DNA of 64,000 bases from Cryptomeria japonica. Taxonomy: Eukaryota > Streptophyta > Pinopsida > Cupressales > Cupressaceae. The position numbers and the translations under genes were made by a program. The first letter of the stretch is position 1, and the number at the start of each line of letters is the position of its first letter. Under the pieces are notes generated by a model. That model was not told the DNA's origin, did no database searches, and saw only the letters and a program-made list of their open reading frames with translations. This document shows, one piece after another, positions 24,554-35,732 of the stretch. Location: positions 218,872,997 through 218,936,996 of the forward strand of contig NC_081406.1 in assembly GCF_030272615.1 (NCBI RefSeq). The letters run 5' to 3'.

Positions 24554-26263
24554 TCAAGCTGGACCACATAAATTAGTGTGAATTAAATCAAGGGCATTAT
24601 TGGATTTTTTTGGAATACTTTTGAAACTAGCTCTAACTTGTTTTCCAAATTGACATTCCTTGCAAATTGTATTATGAGGTTTCACAATTTTAGGTAGATC
24701 TCTAACTGCCTTAGAAGTGCTGATTTTTACCATGCAATCAAAATTTACATGACATAGTATTTTATGCCATAGCCAACTTTTATCTATATGTGCAATTAAG
24801 TATGCCTTTTCACTGTTATTCAAATGAAAGATATTACCTATAGTCTGATTACCAGTTGCAATTTCAAAACTAGTTCTATTCATGATTTTGAATTTTCGAT
24901 TTTTAAATTGTAACTGAAAACCTTTCTCAACTAATTGACCAACACTTAAAAGATTATGTTTTAATCCTTCAACATAGTAGACATTATTAGTGTTATGTTT
25001 ACCATCAAGAGATATTGAACCCTTACCTTTGATTGAATAGGCTTTGTCATCTCCGAATCTTACTAAACCTCCATTGTATTCTTGAAAGTTCAAGAATTTA
25101 CCTTTGTCTCTAGTCATGTGATGTGAGCATCCTGAGTCAATAATCCATTCATCCTTTGATTCAACTTTAGCTGCTAGGGCTTGTTCTACCGGTTGAGCAA
25201 TAGGTACTAGTTGATCTTCTATTATAGCAAAAAAGACCCATCCATTGTTTGTTGGATCCTCATCAGAATCATCAGTCACACCTTCATTAGCAATGTAAAA
25301 AGATTTATCTTTGTTTTTCTTAAATCTATATCTTTGATATTTAGGATTAGGTTTGTATGTTCTTCTAGCTTCTTCTCTTAGTCTAGCATGTCTATTAGGG
25401 CATCTTGAAACCATATGACCAATCTTATTGCAGTTAAAACATTTAAAGGGTGCTTTACCTTCATACTTACTTTCAATTAGGCCTTTTGGCATTTTTCTTG
25501 CAAATAGTGCTTCAAGTTCTTCAAGATCTTCATTCTCCTTCCTGGTTTCTTCAAGTTCTCTTACATAAAAGGCTCTCCAGTTTGATTTGTCAAAGGATGG
25601 AGCAGATGATGTTGATGCTTTGAAGGCCAAATCAGTTTTTATAGTAGTAACAGGACCGAATTCCTCAATTTCAAAAGCTGAAAGTTTTCCAATCAATGTA
25701 TCCCTAGTTACTGATGTATTAGGCATTGTTCTCAACTCATTTATAGCAGTAACCTTCATTTTGTATGCTGGTGGCAAACCTCTTAAGATTTTTGAAAGAA
25801 TCGCATCTTCACTCAAGGTTCCTCCACAACATTTGATACCCAAAACAATTTCATTTACTCTTTCCATAAAAGTAAAAATTCTTTCATCTTCTTCCATTTT
25901 CAGATGTTCATACCTGACTATAAAGCTTTCAAGTTTTGCAATTTTGACTGTGGAATCCCCTTCATTCAGTGTTTCCAAATGATCCCAAATAGCTTTTGCA
26001 GTGGACCTATCTGATAATCCCATGATTTGTTGATCTGATAATGCGCTCAAGAGTGCTTCTCTTGCTTTGCAATCATTCTCTTCATCTTTAGCTAAAGTAG
26101 TAGGAGCAGTCTGACCAGCTACAACAACAATATAACCATTCTTAGTAACTTCCTAGATGTCTTTATTAATGCAATTCAGATGTGTCTCAATTCTGATTTT
26201 CCATATCCCATAGTTGGTTCCATCAAGTTTAGGACTATCCTTTCTGAAATTATTAGTAGACAT
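24554..26263 (-). pseudogene. E5 gag, protease and integrase zinc-binding domain
   Basis: Starts at ATG 26263 (MSTNNFRKDSPKLDGTNY), the usual Copia Gag start. A TAG at 26153 replaces the Trp expected at that site. The capsid region (UBN2-like: LETLNEGDSTVKIAKLESF, RGLPPAY) is followed by one zinc knuckle CFNCNKIGHMVSRC at 25400-25441, the protease motif WIIDSGCSHHMT near 25112-25149 and the integrase H-H-C-C module (LWHKILCH ... CKECQFGK) near 24650-24780. The segment ends at a TGA. VEGLKHNLLSVGQL is typical of Sirevirus/Maximus and related Copia lineages. Confidence 0.94.
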
Positions 26264-26302
26264 TGGATCTCCTCAAGTTGTTAAACTTCTGCAAAAAGAG
26301 GA

Positions 26303-26320
26303 CTAGGCTCTGATACCAAT
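26303..26320 (-). other. E5 primer-binding site (tRNA-iMet)
   Basis: Minus-strand ATTGGTATCAGAGCCTAG adjoins the 5' LTR end. It is nearly identical to the PBSs of E1, E2 and E3. Confidence 0.92.
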
Positions 26321-27374
26321 TGTAGGTCCGAGAGACAACTGAGAGGGGAGGGGGGTGAATCAGTTGTCTAATAAATTCAAACCAAAATCTTATTAACCAA
26401 CTTAATGCTTAATACCGGTGAATTAGTTAAATATGCCAGTAGATAGTGTTAACAATAAATTGCTATACCGGTAAGAATTAATGCATGAAACATAAGCACA
26501 AAGTCATCCATAACACATGACACCAATATTTGTATGTGGAAACCCTGTAAGGGGAAAAACCATGGTGGGAAACCTTACCCACAATCAGATGATACTATTG
26601 TAGATAGTAAGTGTACAAAAGGGGTCTGCACATGCAGAAAGGCCAACAACCTAGAGCTCATTGCTCAATCACAAATGGGAGTCACACTAACTATAGTTGG
26701 ATGGTTAAATCCAATAAGAATGTACTACACAAAATTGCATCTTCATATGCTGAATTCAATATCGGTGTAATGCTGATATCCTTCTACAAAAACCTAACTT
26801 CACCTTCAAATGATGTCTTCGTGTATGCCTCTTCTTTATCTCACATATACCTTTACTTAAATCTTTTTTGCATTCCACACTTGATCTTACAAATAAGATC
26901 TTACATTTATACCATACCCTAAGACCAATTTTAGTAGGCCGGCTCTACAAGATATTAAAATAAAAACATTTTACAAACAATACAATATCTGATGCAATAA
27001 CCGATTGAACATGTCGGCTTAATGCATTTACAACAATAATAAATCATCTCCATAGCATGCCATGCTGATTTGAAAAAGATAAACCTGTTGGTGTAACCCT
27101 AGATAACCTAGACCTATTTGCCAGTAAAAGCAAATATGCAAATAAGAATATACCAATGATTATTAAAAATAAAGTGTCCACATGATGTCTTCGACATTAC
27201 CAAGTGTCTTCCATGTCATTCTAGGTACCGGTGAACATTATATCCTGTCGGTTAATCATATACTGGTAACTGTTGCACAGTTTACTGTTTGCCGGTGAAT
27301 GTTGCTGGATCTCCAAAGTAGGTGTATTTAGTAGGTGTTGACATCAATGACAAAACCATACCAAAATACCAACA
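26321..27374 (-). repeat. E5 5' LTR
   Basis: 1,054 bp matching 20724-21773. Several ACCGGT sites present in one LTR are ACCAGT or ACTGGT in the other. Confidence 0.95.
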
Positions 27375-27379
27375 AAACT

Positions 27380-27667
27380 ATCCTCTTTATATTTTGAATA
27401 CATTTTTCATTTAATGCTTTTCATATGCAATTAATATTGCTTGTTCTTAGTGTGATTGCTTTGTTTGGAATACTTGGCTTGTCATTTTATTTCATTTATA
27501 TTGTGGTTCCTCCATTTAATATAGATATTAAGCACTTGTGGATGGGGGTATGAGCCCCTTCTTAGCTCTTCAAATGGGAAAGATAGGGTTAATGATCCTA
27601 ATCCTAGAAAATCAGTTCAAAATATTATTTCAAGAGATAAAAAAAATCATTTGAAGAACATTTTTGT
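27380..27667. other. Short unassigned stretch before the LINE
   Basis: AT-rich, no gene. It could be the 5' untranslated part of the LINE, but no 5' end can be fixed. Confidence 0.4.
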
Positions 27668-29964
27668 GTGAATACTAGTTGTAGGGAAGGGGAAGACAGT
27701 GAAGGAAACAAAGAGAAAGGTAAATATTCCTTTGCTAACCCTAGAAATCTTTCCATTTCACTTAACATAAAAATGAATAATGTTATTAGCAATGTAAAAC
27801 TAAGGTTAAAAAATGTCACCATATTGATGGTAGTTGTAGACACCACCAAACTACCTACACATAATTTTTTTGATGAATGGATTTTATGCGTGGAAAAAGA
27901 AGTTAGGAATTCATACTTATTTTTGTGGAATGGTTGAAAAAGGGCTCTGTTTTATTTTTCTTAGAGAACATAGTATACAATTGACCGTTGTACAATAATT
28001 ATATTAGAGTATTGGAAAATGGTTATATCCTATCCTAGCATGGTCATTGGAGGCAATTAGTGATGAAGTTATTGCCTTGTCTTTCCTTAGATGAATCACT
28101 ATCAAGAACCTCTTTGCATTTTTTCTTGGTCTTCTTACTATAGATGATTGCATCTATGTGAATGTACTTAGGGTGAATGAAGCTAAATCATCCCTTCCCC
28201 ATATGGATGATAGAGCTCTAGTGTCTCTATTACCATGGATGAAAATAACAAAGGTCTTGGAAATCAACCTCAATAATTCAACCCATACTTGTAGCATACA
28301 AGTGTTAGGATAAATTATCTTTCTATCTTTGCATAAAAGAAGGACATCTTAGAGAAACTATTCACTAATCCTTAACTGGAAGAATATGCCAAAATATAAA
28401 ACCAATAAAGAAGACTCAAGCTTGAAGTCCAAAGAAATTGCTAATATATTAAAAGACCATATCGACAATGGTGGTAGTGATAACATGTAATATTTTTTTT
28501 GTAAATCCTAATTTGCATAGATCAAAGAACCCCAATGATATTAAATTATTCGATAGTATTATTATCCATGAAACTTCTGGTAACGATAAGGTCATTGAAG
28601 ATTCATGTAACCCTAATGCACTATCCCCTCTAGGTTGCTTGTTGTTCATAACAATCTTAGTATTCCTAATGTCTCTAACCACTTAGATTCCCCTAATGGT
28701 GTTAATGACCTTGAGTTACCTAATTTTAAAAATAAGGAAACCATATTGTACATAATGGTGGAATTAACCATAAAGAGAAAAGAATCAACGAGATTCCTAA
28801 AATGTAAATTGATGTGGAAATTCCTAATGTTTGTATGTCTCCCAAGATGCATATAAACTGAGACATATATAATGTTCATTCAGAAAGTTTGGACTTGATA
28901 TCTTTTGTCACCTCTTTAATACCCCTTTCAATATGAAACTTTCCAACACCTTCAATGTTTTTATTGATGAGACATTTGAGTCCAAGATGGGTCCTAAACC
29001 CCCAAGGGACTTAGAGAGTAATCTCCCTGTGTCACAAATCCTGTCTTCTCTCCACTACTCCATTGTTTTGATTTCCCTTGTTCCAAATGCATCGAATACC
29101 AATAGGAATGCCAAATAGATTATTTTGTATAAAATTAGAGTCAAGATAGCCAATAACAAGAACATGGATACCATTAAGGTAATCTATAAGTTAAAAAATT
29201 TAGAATCCAATTACATCATTACAGGTTTTAATAATACCAAAAATAATAAAGCTATGAATATGAATAAGACTAGTGAATTCAACCAACAAAATAGTAATAA
29301 AGATGCCAAAACCATGTATGTAGATGAGAATAGCAGTGGTAAAAGTATGCATATAAATTCTCTAGGTGGAATCAACCAACATAATAGAAATAAAGTCAAT
29401 TCCATTGTAAAAAACATAGTGTTTGAGATTGAAACCAAGTATCAAAATATTAGCAACTTACATGACATTAATAGGGATGTTGATTCCCACCCTGTTAATA
29501 TGGAGAATGATAGAATAACATGTAACAATAAACCACCTCTATCACTAAATAAAATAATATGGGTGAAATTAAAGAGGGGATCATTGAAGATACAAATGAT
29601 CAAGGAAAATAGAATAAGGATTTTAAGGAACAAAAGGAGGTGTTGGAGCAACAACCTACTAATGTCATGGAGGCTACCAATAATTTTATAAGTGATGACA
29701 AATATTAGGTGTAGTCTATGACTTTATCCACCCAAAAAGACAAGAATGTCCTTGTGGAAATTGTTGACATAACGATACTTTAACATGATGGCATGGTGGA
29801 CATGACATCCATTGATACCATACTATTCACTAACACTATTAGAAATGAAAATGACTATTTGAGTCCCTCTATGACTAGAACCCTTAGGTTGAGTATAGAC
29901 ATAGAAGGAGATACTGAGTTACACACTAAATATTTCCAAGATGGTCTAGACCAAGATATGGATC
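27668..29964 (+). pseudogene. LINE ORF1-like region, first part
   Basis: Degenerate coding sequence in several frames, read as ORF1 of a plant L1-type LINE. Plant LINE ORF1 proteins start with a DUF4283-like fold; FFDEWILCVEKEVRNSYLF...NGWKRALFYFL and a decayed WVRLP-like stretch near 28020-28110 resemble it, but weakly. An Asn/Lys-rich low-complexity part follows (29125-29691). The frame open at 29793 runs to GLDQDMDP, where the hAT starts. The frame continues at 60204 with matching phase. The LINE assignment rests mostly on the endonuclease ORF downstream at 60528. Confidence 0.5.
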
Positions 29965-30360
29965 CAGGGAAAACTTTAAGAAAGCCCCCCCTTGGACAAG
30001 GTGTAAAAACCTGGTGAAAGCTGTATAATTCCCAAGGAAAATTTTAATTTTACTAGCAAATTTTTGCAGTTTATGAAGAAAAAACAATAATCTCCATTGG
30101 CGAATTATCCATGATCGCTCAAAGTTTGTGAAAAATCCTGGCGAATTGTAATTTTTTTAAAACCAAAAAAATATTTGCATGGGCAAATTGTAATGTTTTT
30201 AAAACCAGAAAAATATTTGCATTGGCGATTTCAACCTATTTTCAAACCAAAAAAAAAATTATTGGCGATTTCAACTTATTTTCAAACCGTAAAAATAAAA
30301 TATTGGCTATTTCAAGCTATTTTCAAACCATAAAAAAAAAATATTGGTGATTTCAAGATA
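29965..30360. repeat. hAT left end with subterminal repeats
   Basis: After the CAGGG terminus the sequence contains TTGGCGAATTA, CTGGCGAATTG and four copies of ATTGGCGATTTCAA.CTATTTTCAAACC-like units between 30095 and 30350. hAT transposases bind short subterminal motifs of this sort. Confidence 0.7.
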
Positions 30361-30399
30361 TTAGGTCATTAAAACACGTGGCACACAGTCATCAACTCT

Positions 30400-31140
30400 C
30401 TGCCTGAAAGACTGCCCATTAGAAAATATCGCGACCTAGCAACAAGCCCTTATGACTCTATCTCCAACTCGTAATCTGAAAATTCTAAGCCTTCATAACC
30501 TTGAGATCTAGCGACTGAGGGAAACTGAACTGCCACTCGCCAATTCTCGACCACAAAATGTTAAGTCCTCGTCACCGCAATGATGTGGAGATAGTGGTAA
30601 CTTTAACCCCTGTCGCATACTCGCTAACATAAAATTGTTTATCTCTTAACTGCTAGCACTTCACTTGCAATCTCATGGCTTGATGAGGTCTTCAGACTTT
30701 TAACTTCGCGAGCTGGCGATAACCATAAAACTTAACTACAAACTGTCTAGTCGCTAGCTCGTTACCTAAAAAAGATAACATAAAACAAACATGAGAGATA
30801 GCGACAACTGTATGGATTGAGTTACTCACTAACTCTCATGGCTATAATGTATGACATTAGACCAACTTGAGACCTCGTGACCAAAGCAATTTCATTAACA
30901 ATCTCCATCTCGGTAACATAAAATGCTAACACCCAAAAAGCTAGAGACCTCGCGATGTAAACTCAAACCAACTTGTCGCTAGCTTGCAGCTTGATCATGT
31001 CTTCAGACATTTTACCTCGCGAGCTGGCAATAACCATAAAAATTAACCACAAACTATCTGGTTGCTAGCTCACAACCTAAAAATCCTAACATTAAACAAA
31101 CATGAGAGCTAGTTGGCAAGCTAATATGTACAAGGAATTT
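30400..31140 (-). repeat. E6 left LTR-like region with CTCGCGAG/CTAGCGA motifs
   Basis: Dense copies of CGCGAGCTGGCGATAACC and TCGCTAGCTCG motifs. A unit beginning CTTCAGACTTTTAACTTCGC at 30690 recurs at 31003 (about 313 bp later), an internal tandem duplication. Confidence 0.65.
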
Positions 31141-31775
31141 TTAAGGCTTGGATGTTGACTCATTCTTGAGGGACTAGTTTGAAGGTTTCTCTTGAGTCGA
31201 GGTTGATTAGACAAGCGAGGATGATAGTTTCAGAGGAATAAAAGGATTGGATAGCTTCTGAGTTAGAGATGGGAGATCATGGTTTTCTCTGAGAAATTAG
31301 AGCTTAGGTTGCTTGTTATCAGGGATTCTGAAGTAGAATTTGTCCAATCAAGGAGGAATAAAATCAGAACAAAATCGTTCACAATAGATGAGCCTTAGCA
31401 GGATGCAGTGGATTTGATAGGCATGATTTATAGAGTCTACAATCATGCTGAAAAACACCAAAATGATGATTTTCATGTGAATGAGAATCACCAAATGAAG
31501 TGTTAAAAGGTTATAAATACAATGGAGTGGTGACTTAATTGGTAGAAGAGAAAAGAAACCTTTTTCATTTTTTGAGAGTGCTTTTTTCCTTAGAAAGGAA
31601 GATGATGTTTGAGCAGGATCATGCATGGAGTTGTGTGCTTTGTGATACTAGATGGGTGTTTTTTTGTTTTCTCCTATGTGAGTTTCTTTATTGTCAAAGG
31701 GGTTGTGAAAGTGAGAAGGATTTCCAGAGGGGGTGTGAAAGCCTTTTCCTATCAAGAAAGGCCAAGCATGGCACA
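31141..31775. other. Left interior of E6, no gene recognised
   Basis: Contains a TATAAATA box-like sequence near 31511 and short open frames only. Ends at the E3 target duplication TCCTC (31776-31780). Confidence 0.4.
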
Positions 31776-31780
31776 TCCTC

Positions 31781-32546
31781 TATTGGCAAATGCACACTCC
31801 AATGAGAAATTGTAGGTGATTGAAGGTTTTGTCATTGATGGCAACCTTGCAATCATATGATACCAGCAAGACAATATACCAGCACCGGCAACAACAAACT
31901 CTACACCGACAAAGGAAGGATACCGACACCCTGGCTAAACTGAATTTTATTTATAATGTATTTTGTAATTAATTGTAAAATCATTGTAAGCTGACATGGC
32001 GAGTTGTAATATGACTCATATATGTATGAGATCATTGTAGAACATTTGGTAATTATGTGACAGGTGAAATAAGGTAGACCTAATATGCAAATTAGAGGTT
32101 AAGGGTTTATGTTTGAAGCAGAGCTAAAACTGGTATTGGATCTGGCATAGCAGATGTTATTTTGAAGTAGTACAAGACATTGGATTTTTATAATCCATTT
32201 TGTAAGTCAGTGTGACTTCTTATTTTGTAATTGAGCAGTGAGCTCTAGGCACTTGGCCTTCCTGCATGTAGAGGCCCCTATTGTAAGAGTAATATTCACT
32301 TATTGGCCAGTAAGTGAATATTGTGGGTCACAAATCCCACCGAGGTTTTTCCCACACCGGGTTTCCTTATTAAACTACTGTGTTATGGTGTTCTTTTCAT
32401 TTGGTTGTTGTTATTCTTGTTACTGCATTATTCTTGGTTTACCGGTATACAATATTGATATGCTTTACATGTTTTAAATCAAGTAAATTCATTAACCGGT
32501 TAGATACTGATTCACCCCCCTCTCAATATCTTTGGGAATCCTAACA
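31781..32546 (+). repeat. E3 5' LTR
   Basis: 766 bp, ending GGAATCCTAACA. It shares the GTCATTGATGGCAACC segment near its start and the ATTCACCCCCCTCTC segment near its end with the E2 LTR. Confidence 0.95.
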
Positions 32547-32564
32547 ATTGGTATCAAAGCTTGG
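32547..32564 (+). other. E3 primer-binding site (tRNA-iMet type)
   Basis: ATTGGTATCAAAGCTTGG directly after the LTR. Confidence 0.88.
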
Positions 32565-32617
32565 TCCTCTATTTTTAGAAGCCGAACAAATTGAGGAAGA
32601 TCTTGACATTGGTAAAG

Positions 32618-33730
32618 ATGGCTAACTTGAAGAAACAATTGGAAATAGCTCTTTTAGACTATGATGCAGAAAAAATGAAAAATATCAAACTTGAAGATGA
32701 TCTAAAAACTGCTCAGGATATTATTCAAGCACTTCAAGAAAATATTACCATTGCAATAAATAAGAGAAGAGAACTTTGTGAAAAGATGTGAAATGAAAAT
32801 GATGAAAAGGAAAGTCTTAATGATCTGGTAAACAAACCGAGACAAGAAAGCAGTACTACAAAGAATGAAATGTAGGATATGACTATGAGATTTTGCAAAG
32901 AAATTGAAGATAGGAAGAAAAATGCAGAAGATCTAACTAGAAGACTAAATGATGCTGCAAATGAAAATACAAGACTTAGTTATGAAAATGATATGTTGAA
33001 GACAAATCTGATGCATACACAAAATGACTCAAATGAACTTATGAGATAGAAAGGAACCTTGGAAAGAGAACTAGCTACTACAAATCAACACAAAGAAAAA
33101 TTCAAGAAAAGCCCAAAAGTACTTGGTGACATGCTGAAGAATTAGAAACCTAATGGTGACACTAATGGCCTTGGCTTTGAAGTTGGTGAAAGCTCTGGTA
33201 TTGCAAACACACATGATCATAGCAAACCCGTAAATCAACCAAATGCTTATAAATTTAATGGCAAATGCTTTAATTATAACAAGTATGGTCATAGAGAAAA
33301 TTAATGTAGATCTAGAAATTATCAGAACACCAATACACCCACTAGTCAATATTCTAAATGCAACAAAGTTGGTCATAATTCAGAGAATTGCAGGATGAAT
33401 GTAAGATGTTATGTTTGTGGGAGATTTGGACACTTATCTAGTCAATGCAGAACACAAATCAACATAGGATATGGGAAAGCTATTTAGAAAAATAATGTGA
33501 CTTGTTATGCTTGTAACAAGATTGGACATATTGCAAAATTCTATAGAAGTAAGGCACCACCAACAAATAATAATGGTGCTAGTTTGAAAGGTAAAGAAAA
33601 GGTTGAAGAGGTAAAACACTAATTCTCAAAAAAATGGACCAGAAAGTCAGAACAGAATGTTGATGGGAATACTCCTCCACCAGCAGAACAGAGTAACACT
33701 CCACCGGCAAGAGACTCTTCATCTAACTGA
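32618..33730 (+). pseudogene. E3 ORF1: coiled-coil/zinc-knuckle protein
   Basis: About 370 codons from ATG 32618 (MANLKKQLEIALLDYD) in one frame to a TGA at 33728, interrupted by several in-frame stops (the first after KRRELCEKM) but no frameshift. The N-terminal ~200 residues form a Lys/Glu/Asn-rich coiled coil. Four knuckle units follow near 33267, 33350, 33410 and 33503. The third (CYVCGRFGHLSSQC) is intact; the first has Tyr for its second Cys, the second has Tyr for its first Cys and the fourth ends in Tyr. Colinear with E2 ORF1 and similar in design to E1 ORF1. RNA binding is inferred from the knuckles. Confidence 0.78.
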
Positions 33731-34035
33731 AGAAAATTTCTTTGGGGGTTTAGCAGCTAAATGAAAAACATGTTATTATTCCCTCGATTGATGGTGAGAA
33801 GTTGATATCACTTCTTTACCGGTAAATAAGTTAAGTTGTGACTCAACCGACAAGCATTAAATGTAGTAGGTGAAGAAAATAACATTATGAAACAAGTATT
33901 TTGGCTCCATTTTCATTTCACCAAGCATTCAAATCTTTGAGAGCACGAAAATCCCAAGAAAAGGCATTCCAAGAAAAGAAGCGAAGCAATCTATCAAATC
34001 TTTCATCCCTAAGGTAGATTAAGGTATTTATAGCT
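33731..34035 (+). other. E3 spacer between ORF1 and ORF2
   Basis: No ORF. Alignable with E2 11803-12107, including the TTCTTTACCGGTA motif. Confidence 0.55.
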
Positions 34036-34127
34036 ATGACATCTTTATCTACTCCTGAATTTATTGCAAATCCTACTATTGTTGAAGTTATTAAATGCCC
34101 TAGACCCATATTCCAGCTAGTTCCTGA
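34036..34127 (+). pseudogene. E3 ORF2, N-terminal fragment
   Basis: First 31 codons of ORF2 (MTSLSTPEFIANP), matching the start of E2 ORF2. Cut by E4 at codon position two; the frame resumes at 43930 once one TSD copy is discounted. Confidence 0.85.
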
Positions 34128-35455
34128 TGTAGACATCTAAAAATGGTCAACGCTTGTGGAGTCATACTTTAACATTTGTGCATTGCCTTATTTTAGGGTT
34201 CTTGCGTCACATTAACATTTCTTCTATGTTGCGCACTTGGTCTTTATCATTTGTGAGCATCGAGTCCTTCTTTGGCATTCCTCATTTTTATCACTTTCAA
34301 ATTAGGGTTTTGTCCTCTTGTCAATCTTGTCATTCTGCAATCGATTCGTCATCGATCCTTGTCCTAGTCAATCTTGTCATTTTGTGATCGATTTGTCATC
34401 AATCATTGTCCTTTTCAATCGTGTCAATTTGGATCAATTAGTCATTGTTCCTCGTCAATTGGTGCCTATCAATTTGATTGCATTGGTCCTTTGTCAATCA
34501 AAATCATGATCGAATCGACATTAATTTCTTGTTGTCTTGACCTAATTCCTTGTCTTCTTATTTTTAGGATTTTATGATTTATTCATTTAATCTTGATTGT
34601 CATTTTCCCTCTAGGTTAAATAATTTATTTATTTATCCTAAGTCTTCTTGTCACAATTAAATATTTATTTAATTGGCTAATTAATCCCCTCTCTTTTTGT
34701 GAATTAATTAATGAATGAAAAATTATTAATTAATTCACCTAATTTTCTAATTTCATCAATTTCTAATTTCCTAATTTCCAATTCATCATTTCTAACCTTA
34801 TTTACTAATTGCTCCTAATTCCTAATTTTCTATTTCTCCTATTTTCTTCAATTTTTCTAATATTTCCCCTAATTTCATGGGAATGGCATTTCAATCTTGT
34901 CATAATTTGTCATAATTTTTATCAATCAATCTTGCATGTCAATCTTGTCATAATTTGTCATACATTTTGCATAGCAACCTTGTCATAATTTGTCATAATT
35001 TTGTCAATCAATCAATCTTGCATAGAAAATGTCAATTTTGTCATAATTTGTCATATTTGTCATTCTTGATTTGAAATTTTCTTTCAAATCTCTTCATGCT
35101 AATCTTGTCATCTCTCCAATTTGTCTATAAATTGGATGATTTTCTTCAGTCAAGGAGAATCAATCATGCTTCTAGTATCCTTATGCTGCCATTTCATCTT
35201 GTCAATCTTGCTTTCATACTATGCTTCTGCACTTATAGGTGAGATCCACAAACAAAGTAATTTGAAGGATAAAGAAGGACAATGGAGAATTATGGAGGAG
35301 ATATTCACGTTTGTAATGGTTTGCATTTGGTTTGATTATGTTGTCTTCATATCTCTATTGAATGTTTTTAGGATTTCTTATCATTGCAATCTAGTTTTTG
35401 TGATTGAGCTAGTTTAATGTCTATTGCTTTGATGATTGCCAAATTCCTATCTACA
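34128..35455 (+). repeat. E4 5' LTR
   Basis: 1,328 bp. The centre holds many copies of TCTTGTCATAATTTGTCAT and CAATCTTGTCAT. It lacks about 60 bp present in the 3' LTR (about 42897-42957). Confidence 0.95.
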
Positions 35456-35460
35456 TTTTC

Positions 35461-35478
35461 TGGTGAACCTGATGTGAA
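35461..35478 (+). other. Candidate E4 primer-binding site
   Basis: TGGTGAACCTGATGTGAA starts with the TGG expected of a PBS, five bases after the LTR end. I could not match it to a specific tRNA. Confidence 0.4.
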
Positions 35479-35584
35479 TGAACCCCTTAACCATGTTTTT
35501 GAGTGCTTTTGAGCTGATTTGTAGGTAAAAACCCAAGAAATAGGGCAACTCAGGGCTTTCTCGACACTTCTGTGCCTATGTAGG

Positions 35585-35732
35585 AGGGATCTGCGCTTGT
35601 GTTAAGAGGGATCTGCGCCTGTGTTAAGGAGATCTATTCCTATGTCAAAGAGATCTACACCTATGTCAAGGCATTCTACGCCTATGTCAAGGCATTTTGC
35701 GCCTATGTTGAGACATTTTGTGCTTGTGTAAG
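35585..35732 (+). repeat. 21-22-bp tandem repeat, potentially coding heptads
   Basis: Seven diverged units of the type GATCTGCGCCTGTGTTAAG / GCATTCTACGCCTATGTCAAG. From the second unit on they keep a 21-bp period and an open frame giving seven-residue repeats such as YVKEIYT and YVKAFYA. No function known. Confidence 0.8.

Larger units (their letters stand above)
20724..27374 (-). mobile_element. E5: Ty1/Copia retrotransposon, Sirevirus-like
   Basis: Full-length 6.65-kb element on the minus strand, LTRs 20724-21773 and 26321-27374. It is flanked by a perfect 5-bp TSD, AAACT, at 20719-20723 and 27375-27379. It has an initiator-tRNA PBS at 26303-26320, a PPT at 21774-21788 and a gag-PR-IN-RT-RNase H order, with integrase before RT, which defines Copia. 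Several GGGGGAG tracts lie upstream of the 3' LTR and ACCGGT motifs occur in the LTRs, as in Sireviruses. All domains are present but the frame is broken by stops and two frameshifts. Confidence 0.95.

Noticed and set aside
34128-35455. E4 LTR short open frames (for example at 34154-34577)
   Set aside because: They recur in the 3' LTR and follow GTCAT repeats; no coding evidence.
35585-35732. CRISPR-like array
   Set aside because: Units are adjacent and diverged with no unique spacers; it is a minisatellite inside a plant LTR element.
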